A stretch of DNA of 64,000 bases. Source: Terebella lapidaria. Taxonomy: Eukaryota > Annelida > Polychaeta > Terebellida > Terebellidae. The DNA lies in assembly GCA_949152475.1 (NCBI GenBank), contig OX424570.1, forward strand, positions 26,222,694 through 26,286,693, written 5' to 3'. The position numbers were made by a program, and so were the translations under genes. The notes beneath the pieces are model-generated. The model searched no databases, had not been told where the DNA came from, and saw only the letters and a list, made by a program, of their open reading frames with translations. Of this stretch, positions 1-10,726 are shown piece after piece. Each line of letters starts with the position of its first letter. Position 1 is the first letter of the stretch.

Positions 1-735
1 ATGAAACCCTCAAGAATGAAATGGCGAAAATTCTTCCGAGCTCTAGGGCAAAGGTCATTAAACAGATTGATCCCAAAATCCATAGGGTTCTTCCCTGGTG
101 GTATATGAACCTCCATACAAAGATCTGCAGCCACTGCATGAATACTTATGAGTTATCGATCGGAAACCAAGTCTCAAAATCAACCTTGATTTCATCCTCA
201 CGGACCTCACAGACTCCGAAGCCGGCTCCAAAACAATAGGTGTTTTCCATGTAATATTTCTGACCATTGGTGAAAATTCGGACAAGATCCGTTCAGGCAC
301 TCACAAATTATCGATCGGAAACCAAAACGGCAAAAGTGAAAAAAAAAGAAAAAAACGAAAAAAAACTTAGACAAAACCTAATTACACTGGCTTCATCGAA
401 AGTGTCCAGGCCTCCAACCTGAATGAGGTTCTCCTTATGGATGATCCGGAGACTCTGTATAAGCATTTTTGTAACACTATAGCATCACTACATCACAAAC
501 ACTTTCCCTTTGTCCGGTTATCTCGAAACAGATATAGAAGCAAGCCGTGGATCACATCAGCGATAAAAAATCAATCAATCACAAAAATAAACTATACAGG
601 GAGAATTTGGCTAAACCAAATGGAGATCGCAAAATAAAACTCGGGAAATATAGGGCTGTGTTAAGGAAGACCATAAAAGCGGCTGGAAATCATATAATGA
701 GCAAGAGCACTGTCAATCGCCATTTTGTGCTTTGA
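1..735 (+). pseudogene. Degenerate LINE fragment (end of endonuclease and EN-RT linker)
   Basis: Around 179-260 one frame reads LDFILTD and then IGVFHV, which resembles the end of the apurinic-type endonuclease of jockey/CR1-like LINEs, where a DFIL motif precedes the final SDH-type motif. From 437 another frame gives a linker-like stretch containing RSKPWITSAIK. It continues, after a one-base frame shift near 565, as KNKLYREN and LGKYRAVLRKTIKAAGNH up to about 700, the usual form of the segment between endonuclease and reverse transcriptase. No RT follows. The frame breaks and the missing RT mark it as a dead, truncated copy. The better preserved LINE at 56106-58752 has a comparable linker, so both may belong to related families. 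The family assignment is by motif only. Confidence 0.55.
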
Positions 736-744
736 CCTTGAAAA

Positions 745-1060
745 TGAGGTCCAAGGTCAAATTTAAGATCATCAAATTATTCGGCATACATCATTCCCCA
801 TAGCCTGCAATTGATTTCTAAGCTGGGAAGTCGATAATACACGAGATATCAGCTATTTTGTGCTCTGACCTTGAAAACGAGATCAAAGATCAAATTCAAG
901 GTCATCAAAATATTGTACACTATATGTACACTAGTCGATAATAAGCGACATATTAGCTATTTTGTCCTGTGACCTTGAAAATTTGGTCAAAGGTCGATTC
1001 AAGGTCATGAGAATATTCAGTATATACTATTTGATATGTCCACAATGATTTCTAGTCTTT
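745..1060 (-). repeat. Three diverged units of the AGGTCA-rich satellite family
   Basis: Three successive stretches of roughly 100-130 bp each contain a GACCTTGAAAA-type block, a second block with TCAAGGTCA, and the phrase attagctattttgt or cagctattttgt. The same words, in the opposite orientation, build the tandem array at 43860-46000. Divergence between units is high and no reading frame is conserved, so this looks like an old remnant of the same satellite or of the element that seeds it. Confidence 0.55.
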
Positions 1061-1069
1061 AATCTCAAT

Positions 1070-1500
1070 ATTAAAGCTGCTGCCTTCGAATGTATGCAAT
1101 ATTTTTTTTCAAAACCAAGTTTTTGCTAAACACATCTAATGCAATATAACAAAAGGTGTGCTCAATGATTTTGACGATTACAATCAGTCCCAGTTGTCTT
1201 TTCATCAGTTTTAGTGCCCATTTTGTACCGGTTTTGTAAATAAACAAACGAAGTGTATCCATCAAACCCGAATGTAAACAAATGTCCAAATCGCGCTTAA
1301 AAGTCCACATCGAGTACATTTGCCAGTTCGTATGTACATATATAGTGTAGTTTTGAGAAAATAATCAGTGATATACCATGATGTGCGTGGAATTGTCAGT
1401 CTATCTCGCATTTCTATGCTTTGTTTACATCTGTGATGGATACAGTTCTTGTATTTACGCGAGAACCGCCTGTTCAAATAATCAAAACCTATGGGCAAGC
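1070..1500. repeat. Dispersed repeat, about 420 bp, second copy at 33172-33575
   Basis: From taaagctgctgccttcgaat to the phrase accgcctgttcaaat this segment aligns nearly base for base with 33172-33575. A few substitutions and small indels separate them; for example a short stretch after gatgtgcgt is missing from the second copy. Neither copy shows an open frame longer than about 80 codons, and no terminal inverted repeats are obvious. It is probably a SINE-like or non-autonomous element or a piece of a larger repeat. Confidence 0.75.
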
Positions 1501-1559
1501 TCTTTTATTCAATTAATCGTTATATAATACTCTATTAACCCAAAATAAAAAGAGCTTCT

Positions 1560-1790
1560 CACATTTTTGTGCCATTTTCTCAGAATCGGGAGTTTAGTCT
1601 CAATTTTCAGCGTTCAATGTCCGATTCTGGTGATCACCTTTCCCAGCGTGAACATTCATAGGCATTCTTGTGCGAAATTTCAAAAAGATTTGATTGTAAA
1701 CTTTAGAGATAAAAATGTAGACGGAAGACGTCAGTTTCATGCGCAAATTTGAACAATCTGCATGTCTTCAACAGTTAAATAAACTTTAAC
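1560..1790 (+). repeat. Fragment of a dispersed repeat also seen at 36380-36500
   Basis: The words gcgaaatttcaaaaagattt and the following gattgtaaactttagagata also occur, with substitutions, at 36430-36480 and in weaker form at 21895-21950. They belong to the 3' part of the dispersed family described at 21360-22000. No coding potential is visible. Confidence 0.45.
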
Positions 1791-2699
1791 ATTTTATAAA
1801 GGCATACGTCAATGTGCAACAATGAGATAACTTCACTTAAATATATTTATTTCAAAGACTTTCTCATATGTATTGAATCGTAATAGTAAGTGACATATTG
1901 TATTGGGCCTAACGCTTTCTCCTGATATTCAAGTCAGGGAAACATAGATTTCCCCTTGGGAGATATACCCCTGAACGAATATGACAGACTAGCATACATG
2001 GAAAGTGCATGCTGTTCTTCATGTGAATATTGTTGCGTGTGTCGCAAAGATTCTTTTTTACTCTTTTATATATGAATGACAATGAAATTCATAGCATAGT
2101 CAATCTATTGACTGCAGTATCAAGAATAGATGTTTCCTTATTCAGTATTTTTTTTTTCCAAAATAAAGAATGACCAGCTGAAAGACATCAGCAGTCGAGT
2201 GGAAGCAGTAGAAAAACAGGTTAGTGGAATGCATATAGTGCAGAAAATGGAATAATCTAATGTATTAACAAATCTAATGTATAAACAAATTCATTTATTC
2301 CAAAATTAATGGAATAATACAATTTGTCACCAAAATGTTGTGGTCCTGTCATGCTTGAGTCTAATGTGACACGCACAATATTGAATGTGGTCGTCATCAA
2401 ATATAATTACTAACAGACATGTTTGTCAATTGGTCACTTTTAGATCGAATCATTGTCATTTCAAACGAAACTGTACTGGAATACTATTGATAACCTATTG
2501 TCAGGAACTGTTATTGTCATCATGGATCAATAATCACCACGAATAATATGATATACAATTCCATCTTGTAATATGTATGATATTTAGTCATCCACTGGAC
2601 ACACATATGTTCGCTGGGGCCGAACGACGTGCGAGGGAACACCTTCAACTATTGTCTACACCGGTGAGACACTACGAAGCAGTGATGGGGTCATGTTGT

Positions 2700-3690
2700 G
2701 GAACAAACTTAAAAAGTCGCGATTTCGAATCACAAATTCGCGATCTCGAACTACAAAGTTGAGATCTCGAATTACCAAGTCGACACCTTTAACTGTGGGT
2801 GATATCAAAGTAGAAGTAAAGTGAAAACTTTTATGTAACTATGTTCGACAATGAACAAAATTTGTTGAATGCACTATACTGATTCAGAATGAAACTAGTG
2901 CAATGTGCTAGTTTCATTTTGCATCAATATATTCATAGGTTCGAAACCATTGATAACTCATTAATAATAAAATGTAATAATTGTGATGTCATCGGGAACT
3001 CTTTGATTAGATAATATGATATGTTTCCAATAATATTGAGCTCCTGATAGGACAAACAATGATTCGGTTGGTCCATAGATACTGTAATTCTTAGGACCAG
3101 AATCTTACTTAGAATACTATATGTACACAAATACAAAAGGTACATATAGGAGTATGATCATTTCAATTCAACACAATCTATATATCATATATCTTACTTA
3201 TTGCTTGATGTGCGATTTCGTGGAAATTCCTAGTTTATATTGAATGCCAAAGTTACACAAACGCCCGTACACACAACGCTATGTTGCAGGTTTTGTTGTG
3301 TGTTCCACAAAGTCTCTTCACTCCTGACTAAACTGTTATCTGCAGTGAAGGAAGGAGTACAGAAATATTGCGATATGGCATATGCCAGAACTAAACCAAA
3401 TGTGGATATTGAAGAACTACAAAGATTTAATACATAAACTTAAATCTGAATCTTTTCCTACTGTCAACAGCATTCGAACATATGACTGTACCACACTGTA
3501 CACCTTTATCCCCATATACGTTTAACTCATTTCAAACAAATTAACATAGCCCTAATATGTGCAGTACTTAAAATAACGGATTACGGTAAAAAAATAATTC
3601 GAGATCACGACTCAGTAACTCGATCTTGCCTTTGTAATTAGAAATCCCAACTTTGAAAATCGAGACGTCAGCTTTGTAATTCTATATGCT
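2700..3690. repeat. Intronic interval bracketed by inverted arrays of ~21-bp words
   Basis: At 2703-2790 about three units of ~21 bp repeat the pattern (c)gatctcgaa followed by tacaaag. At 3593-3690 the same words recur as the reverse complement (ctttgtaatt, atcgag, gagatcacga). The two arrays bracket about 0.9 kb of the last intron of copy 1, which also holds the RT relic at 3297-3530. This could be an inserted element with word-array ends or two separate expansions of one motif. Confidence 0.4.
3297..3530 (+). pseudogene. Penelope-type reverse transcriptase relic (N-terminal RT part)
   Basis: One frame reads LLTKLLSAVKEGVQKYCD and then AYAR. After a one-base shift near 3397 the next frame reads NQMWILKNYKDLIHKLK and, further on, SIRTYDCTTLYTFIP, ending in a stop after about 3525. 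These blocks correspond to the segment just before and including the TFDFSTLYTTIP motif that is present in the element at 46345-48499. That element lacks the NQMWILKN block, so the two are complementary fragments of one family. The relic lies within the last intron of the copy 1 gene, in the same orientation. Confidence 0.65.
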
Positions 3691-4515
3691 ATATTTTGTT
3701 TTACACGTGACCAAAAATACGAAAGCATACGAATTTGGTGTTGTCCCATACACCATTTTGCAATTCCATTTTCCAGCGTTTTTTTAAATCTTCATTTGAG
3801 CCACTCTGAGTGAGACTTTGACTGTAGTTGTTATTCGTGATATTTATTTTGAATCAACATTTTGGAATGTAGCTCTCCTCGGCGACTAGTATTCACAACG
3901 ATTAGGGTGTTTATAGTAATGGAGTTTTTGAATTTACCTTCATATTCATAATAAGTTAGAATGTGACGCTACCACTAACAAAAAGTGTGGTAAGTGATTG
4001 ACATGTCTATCGTTTCTTATATTCCTGCAGGTGTAGCTGCTAGCTCATATGCTGGAGATTCGGGTGCTGGAGCTAACGTGCTCTGCCTCACAAGAGATCC
4101 TACATTTGCCAACTATGACTCCAATTTTCATGGTTCAAATATACTTGGAGCAGAATATATGTTAAGTTCTACAACCAACTTCCCATTTGAGACAGAAGAT
4201 CCTCTACTTTTTGAGAATGATATCCCATGTGCTGTGTGCCGGGTGAACGACGGATTCACCTCGCTGATGATACCTGGCAGAGCCCATTGCTACTCAGGGT
4301 GGAGTCTGGAATACAGGGGATACCTGATGGGACCACATATAGATCAAAAAAGGGGGGAGTATATATGTGTAGATGCGAATCCAGAGGCTGACTACAATGG
4401 AAATGGTGCGGAACAGTCTGTCGATTTGTATCCAGTCACTGCACATTGCGGGTCACTTCCGTGTCCACCTTATGAACATGCCTGGGAAATATCGTGTGTT
4501 GTGTGCAGTCAGTAG

Positions 4516-6170
4516 ACTAAAATGAACTTGCGAAGGATTGGATCACACTGTGGCTGACCATTTGACAATATAAAATGTGATACATCTATTGTATAATAAA
4601 TTGAGCCCCTGGGGTTGACATGCCAAATATATCATTAAAGTGATATTGGCATAAAAACTTTTTTTTTCAAATCAATTACATATATGCCTGTGATATCAGA
4701 AAAATAGATTACAAAACAAAATATGCTTGATCTGAGGAATAAATCACACGAACACACGACAGTACACGACAGTACTAGCAGCCGCTTTTCTTAAGTGTTT
4801 GCGCCACTCAGAGTTACTTCTGACTTAACCGAGTTCACGCTCGACTGGCTCGAACATATACGGGTAAGCTGGACTCGCATTGCATTTAGGGATACAATGC
4901 ACCGTGAATGGCGGAAATATAAAAAACTCAAACTGTATCCACCAGAAACTCGCAACGAAATCAATTAGAAAGGGGCATCTGTTTGGGCATGCAAGCGAAG
5001 AGACATAACTTTTATGTCTTCTTCGTTCAATCAGAAAGTTATCATCAAGCAAAATCCATAACTTTCTGCCAACATCACTTCAATACATATATCATTGTTC
5101 ATAATGATACAAGAACAACACATCATTCAAAGAATGGCAGTGAATGAATTATGATGTACAAATATTGATGATGAAGTCATCAATTTCGTTCGCATTGAAA
5201 AGTGTATAGGTCTGATTCTCTCTGAGGGAGATCAAGACTTGTATCAATGCGGCCTAATCTTCGCTCAAGAATTAACAATTCATGCTCATGGATTAACAAT
5301 TCGTGCCCACGAAATGTTATTTCTTGGTCACAGATTGTTGTTTCGAGCACATGAAATGCTACTAAGTGGCCACAGATTACCATATCTAAGCCGTGGGCAC
5401 GAACTACCTAATTACCGATTCATGTGCACGAATTGCTATTCTGTGCTATTTTTGGTATGTCACCCCAGGGGCTACATAATACATAATTTGACATTCAATA
5501 TTTTGTATGTACACCAAAAAAGTTGGAAATAATATATTTTTTATTTATAATGTATTTTTATGATAGCTTGCTGTGTGATTAACGGTGTTTCACAATATTG
5601 AAAAATAGTAAGAATGATAATTGTAGACAATGTCCTTTTCAATAATAGTAATCATTGCATCATTGAGTTTGTATGTCAACAAAACTCACAGGAAAAAACT
5701 TAACGTTTGAATCTCCTGAAATCGATAGTGTGATCTGAATACAAATTGGATTGCATATTTACAAGCCATTCGTAACAGGCACATCTCATCTTCGAACATC
5801 TTGTCCCACTAATTATACGCGTTGGATGTCAAAGGTGTACAAGATGTTGACCTAAGTACACAGTGCATTCAAAATATCAAGGGATGCATAACTATGATGT
5901 TTTATCTATCGTGACCCTTTTCACCACACAAGACAAATTGACTGGCCGTAAAAAGACTGAAGTATACTCTCCAGAACATGGTAAAGCTGTTCGTATCATA
6001 CAAGTCCCATTGACATCTTGCTCAGCATATTCTATGGAATGTTTTTTTTTATCATACACAACAAATTCATCTACAAATCTCAACTGTAATTATATCACAC
6101 AGAGTGATACCCTTGTATGGCCAAACAAAAGTATGGAGAATTGCAAATGTCTGAATTGCATGTAAACACT
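4516..6170. other. 3' flank of copy 1, paralogous to the flanks of copies 2 and 3
   Basis: After the polyadenylation signal this stretch has no convincing gene. Words such as atctatcgtgaccc, cacacaagacaaat and the run before aacatcttgtcccac recur in order at 42990-43260 and at 54940-55180. This shows that the duplication unit extended well beyond the coding region. Inside lies an array of short words (5260-5445) listed separately; open frames there are a by-product of the repeat. Confidence 0.6.
5260..5445. repeat. Short-word array (aattcgtgc / gcacgaa type), copy 1 flank
   Basis: About seven units of 20-29 bp alternate words like attaacaattcgtgc, cacgaa, ggtcacag and gggcacgaa. A related but rearranged array sits in the flank of copy 2 at 42490-42715, where the palindrome aattcgtgcgcacgaatt is intact. 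No such array is found at the corresponding place after copy 3. Confidence 0.5.
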
Positions 6171-7040
6171 CGATCATTCACGCCTCTACCAAAATATGAC
6201 AAAACCATAATGGCACCATCATTCTGCCCTAATGTAGATTCGCTTTTAGTTCCATTTCACCTAGTGACACTTTCATCCCATTCAAAGCATGAGTCCCGAG
6301 TCATACGGCAAATACCACACCATTGCTTTACAAAAAGTAGCCAGTCCATTGACTGGGGCCATAAAGCCTAGAAGCAGGAAGTCCTCTAGAGATTGAGATA
6401 CCTTGGTGGGGATTTCGGGCAAGTATTGATCATGGACTCACGGATGGTCACCTTCCAAACCACTCATGAATGATTCATCCGTTCATAATCATGCGATCGT
6501 AATCACAGTCATGAATTGTTGTAGGAATTGTGACAACGGCATACAACACTAGTATGTAATTGACTGCTTCATGACCTTACAGATTGTGACATCAGTCATA
6601 TTTTGTTCTGATATATTAGTATACTTCACTCAGCTTAAACAATTTTGTGGCAGGATAATTGACCAACTCTATTATCCTCAACTACGATTGTAAATAATCA
6701 TGTGCGGGAACTCGCTCGTGTGTGCCTTTACGTATATGGCTATAAATCTAGAATGAATGACTTGTTCGATCCGCTGGATGTGGGCTTTCTGCTGAACACA
6801 TGGCATTCGGAAGTATATTCATGCAATTTGTATACGTCCCGTCGATTTCTTGAACATATTTATGGACCCATGGCAAGAAATACGCGTCGCTTTCATGCAT
6901 AATTCAATACCCATCGAATCGATACACTACTATGAATACCAAGGCAAAACTTGTAAGCTAAATTTACGTGTTTGGTGAAGGCTATAACCAACACTACGCT
7001 TATGTATTTTGTATGTATAGATGGCTTCAACTAATGAAAA
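6171..7040. other. No supported gene; one short open frame only
   Basis: AT-rich sequence without recognisable exons. A 66-codon frame at 6702-6902 (+) has no family resemblance and no supporting splice or promoter signals, so it is not called. Confidence 0.4.
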
Positions 7041-7781
7041 CTACGGTGGCTGATTCTTGCCATAATGCGTTTTTCCTGAACAGTTTTTGTCGCGAATTTA
7101 ATTGTGACGACTGAAACTTACGGTGGCTGATTCATGCCATAATGCGTTTTTCCTGAGCAGTTTTTGTCGCGATTTAAATGGTGACGACTGAAACTATTTA
7201 AATCGCGACCGAAATCATTAAATCCGCGACCAAAATGTTTTCACTGCAGCGAAAACATTCTCGCCACGAATTAAATACTTTTAGCTGCGACAAAAACATT
7301 CTCGTCGTGACCAAAATCATTTTCGCTGCAGCGAAATTGTTTTCGCCGCGATTTAAATACTTATAGCCGCGACCAAAACATTCTCGCTGCAGCGAAAATG
7401 ATTATCGCCGCGGCGAGAATGGCCATACTTGTTAGAACGCTTTTCTTTCATCACCTCAAAGAGAACAAATTATTTATTATTGCAATTATCGCCGCGGCGA
7501 ATATTCACAGTCAAGTGCAATTATCGCCGCGGCGGTAAGTATTCTCGCTGCAGCAGAAATGTATTGGTCGTGGCAACAACGATTTTCGCTGCAGCGAGAA
7601 TGTTTTAGTCGCGGCAAAAATGGTTTTCGCTGCGACCAAAATGTTTTGTTTGCGACAACAACTATTTTCGCTGCAGCGAAAACGTTTCGGTCGTGATTTT
7701 AATTATTTCCGTCATCAGAATTATATTCGCGTCGAAAACTCCTAAGGACAAACACATTATGGCATGAATCAGCCACTGTAG
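7041..7781. mobile_element. Non-autonomous TIR element made of palindromic word repeats
   Basis: The left end ctacggtggctgattcttgc at 7041 continues cataatg. The right end at 7755-7781 is its reverse complement with two mismatches, giving terminal inverted repeats of about 27 bp. The first 77 bp are tandemly duplicated (7041-7117 and 7118-7194). Between the ends the DNA is built from the 12-bp palindromes tcgctgcagcga and tcgccgcggcga and their variants. These are spaced by 20-35 bp of aaaatgttttggtcgcgac-like sequence. There is no transposase frame. TIRs with no coding capacity fit a MITE-like element; the superfamily is unknown and no clear target-site duplication was identified. Confidence 0.62.
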
Positions 7782-8190
7782 AAACTATTTAAATCGCGAC
7801 CGAAATCATTAAATCCGCGACCAAAACGTTTTCGCTGCAGCGAAAACTTTCTCGCCACGAAATAAATACTTTTAGCTGTGGCAAAAACATTATCGTCGTG
7901 ACCAAAATTATCGTCGTGACCAGCGAAAATGATTATCGCCGCGGCGAGAATGGCCATACTTGTTAGAACGCTTTTCTTTCTTCTCCTCAAAGAGACCAAA
8001 TTGTTTATTATTGCAATTATCGCCGCGGCGAATATTCACAGTTAAGTGCAATTATCGCCGCGGCGGTAAGTATCTTGCTGCAGCGAAAATGTTTTGGTCG
8101 CGGCAACAATGGTTTTCGCTGTGACGAGAATGTTTTAGTTGCGACAACAACTATTTTCGCTGCGACAAGAATGTTTTGGTCGTATATTTC
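7782..8190. repeat. Second copy of the palindromic-word array without TIRs
   Basis: Directly after the right end of the TIR element, the interior sequence restarts: gaaactatttaaatcgcgac at 7781 repeats 7190. It runs on through the same palindromic words, including the shared non-repetitive phrase cttgttagaacgcttttctt, to about 8190, with small deletions. This is a partial direct duplication of the element's interior, without terminal repeats on its far side. Confidence 0.6.
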
Positions 8191-8453
8191 ATGTCTGTAT
8201 ATTTCATTCATGTTTGCAGGAAAATTACGTTATGCGTGATCTCTGGAGGCTTCTCTAGAATTCCGGTACATTTGCGGATGTGGAATATCGCAGGATTATT
8301 ATCAAAACCTCCGGAATTCCAAGGATATTGTGGATATATACGTTTTCACTGGATTTCTGCAGAAGGTGGATGATTTCATGAACCAAATGTCCAAAAATGA
8401 ACAACTGTTGTGACCCATGGATTAAACTCGCACACCAGAACGATTAGCTGTTT

Positions 8454-8840
8454 ATGTACATCGAGTATGATACATGTATATGCTTGGCAATAAAAAATAC
8501 AATCCCGGTGTGTTTATTGTGTCCACCAGTATTGATTTATTTTCATTCAATACCTGGGACAGGTATTTATTGGAAATAGATACGTCTGTGGGAGGTATTT
8601 ATTACAAATAGATACCTGCTCGAGACAATGGAATCATGCACTATGTACATCGAGTAATGAGTCTGATACATGTATATGCTTGGCAATGAAAAATAAAATC
8701 CCGGTGTGTTTACTGTGTCCACCAGTATTGATTTATTTTCATTTCATACCTGGGACAGGTATTTCTTGGAAATAAATACCTCCCACAGAGGTATTTATTA
8801 CAAATAGATACCTGCTCGAGACAATGGAATCATGCACTAT
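8454..8840. repeat. Two tandem direct repeats of about 190 bp
   Basis: The segment from tatgtacatcgagta to gaatcatgcactat occurs at about 8454-8643 and again at 8644-8840. Shared blocks include cttggcaat, cccggtgtgttta and tgctcgagacaatgg. Each unit also has an inner inverted pair (caggtattt and aaatagatacctg). No reading frame is conserved. Confidence 0.75.
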
Positions 8841-10726
8841 TTAATTATATTCCGGTAAAGCCAGTCATTTGCGTCAAAATCGTGCCCCTTCGCTGCCAAA
8901 TTCTTCTCAAATATACCCACACATACCTTGGTCTGTAATTTCGTGTTAGTACTGTGTGCGTATCGAAAATATTTGTAATCTTTTGATCCCTCACAGAGTG
9001 GAACCTTCCATTTGCATTTTCATCCTCTTGCATGATTGCCACTTGCAGTAATGACTCAAAAGTCGTATGCACGAGGCCGCGTGTGAATCAAATTACCTAG
9101 ACCTACTTTCGCGCGTTCTGATTGGTGAAATTGACAATGTGACGTCATAACAAATCAATACGGCAAATTATGGACTGATCAATATGGATCCAAATGGAAA
9201 CAAGTTGGTTTTGCGCTGAATATCGTCGTTTGTTGTTTTGATTTCGGAACCTATTCATGTAGTATTTTATATCTATTATATAATAAATTGTGTTATTGAT
9301 TACTCCATTTCGGAAGACACGCCGATAACTCTATTAGAGCAAAATCTGAATTATCTATATACATCCATAACATCATAGAAACTGCTGCAATTGACCCATA
9401 TTTACCCTTTATACATGTAAATAATTGAAAACACGACATGGTTCGTGATGTGAGTTCTGCACTACGCATGACATTTCAATTCCCAAGAGCACCAAAGCAT
9501 TATCGTGCTGAAGGGTAGAAGCCAGGAATAGACTTGGGGATGCCTCACACATTGAGGATTCCGTTTTAAGTGACGTCATTTCGCCAGATGTATGGTTGCC
9601 TAGGGAGACAACGCGAAGCGATATTGATCCACGTGCTGGTTTATTTTGCGTGTGTGGAAGTCTGTTTTTGGGAAAAGCAAAAATTCAGATGGTATTTCCC
9701 GGGATTTGGAGTAGAGAAAGGTTTTGCTGAATGTATGCTATGTCGGCAATTGCGAGATGAAAACGAGCTAAATTGACAGGGGTCCTGTTCAACGTCATTT
9801 TATGAAAAATTGGTACTATCATGCTCTATAGTGACCTAAATTTTATTGAAGTACTGTGATTATACTATCACACCCTGTCAACCGCTAAGCGCTAATTTTT
9901 TTTGTGAAGGTGAAACGCACACCCGAAGTTGCCCAATTTAACATTGATTTAAATGCAGCCAATAATTGGTCATTTCAGCCCTGACGTAGTGTCCTGTGGG
10001 ATATGATATTCTACAGCAGCTTGTGGCAGAACTACTTATTACAAAACAAAACACTATTTCTTTCAGGAATATGTCCATGTCTGAATGTCAAAGAAACAAA
10101 GAATCACAAAACACAACACTATTTTTGTGTGGAAGATGTCCATGTCTAAACAATGCTGAATGTCAAACGCCACTGAAAACATATAAAAATAGTACTTTTT
10201 TATAATTCAAAAATTGAACATAAGAGAGTATGTATTTAATGATTTCGATTAAAACAACTCCTGTTTCTGTGAAGGTTATATTGTATATTGTTCAACGTTA
10301 ACGTGTGTCCTGCAAAATAAATGCTGTATAGTATTTTCGTAATGGATTGAATTGTATTTGTTTCCAGGTGTTGCTGTGTTTCGGTACCAATTTCCAATCA
10401 CTAGACAGGACTGCTGCTGAAGACTGTCTAAACAAAATGTGGCGATTTAATTATCACGATTCTCTGTACATCAGCTCTGTCCTGTTTTATTATCCATTTG
10501 TACGGGATACACCAAGGGGCTAACTTCATAGCCCCGTAACACCTTTCGTTTCCCTGAAACAATAACTCGTGTGGATCTTTTCTGGAGTCCTATCAACGGG
10601 AACTTTCGTTACTTAGACTATGGATATATTGGCAATTTCATAGTATATATGGTTTATTCTGATCACGTTGAAATACATGATGAGTCATGACTGTCAACCG
10701 TATCATATATATATATGTCGTATGTA
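8841..10726. other. Intergenic sequence, no gene recognised
   Basis: Unique-looking AT-rich DNA. Short frames (for example 9570-9776 and 9996-10205, both +) show no family motif and no splice context. The right boundary at about 10727 is where integrase coding sequence of the Gypsy element begins abruptly, next to a short (TA) run. Confidence 0.4.

Larger units (their letters stand above)
2169..4515 (+). pseudogene. Short-chain collagen C4-like protein, copy 1 (5'-truncated gene)
   Basis: Three exons are visible. Exon 2169-2219 (51 bp) encodes NDQLKDISSRVEAVEKQ, a coiled-coil unit. Exon 2588-2663 (76 bp, phase 0 to 1) carries HTYVRWGRTTC. Exon 4031-4515 begins GVAASSYAGD and ends SCVVCSQ, then TAG. 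The last two form the short-chain collagen C4-like C-terminal domain known from secreted proteins of sponges and lophotrochozoans, with its usual marks GANVLCL, PCAVC, GEYICVD and CGSLPCPPY. Splice sites are good (tttag, cctgcag, gtgaga), and an AATAAA lies at 4595-4600. No signal-peptide exon was found upstream, and only one coiled-coil exon remains, whereas copy 3 has a leader and three units. The copy is therefore 5'-truncated or its first exons lie outside the window. The final exon is fully open and could still be translated if joined to a leader. Confidence 0.72.

Noticed and set aside
5239-5532. 97-codon frame with repeated RAHE / GHRL blocks
   Set aside because: The protein repeat mirrors the DNA word array, which is also present, rearranged and out of frame, in the flank of copy 2.
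7769-8211. - strand frames of 64-76 codons
   Set aside because: They are made of the palindromic word array (AAAI, RGFND, GHDDN repeats) and have no independent support.
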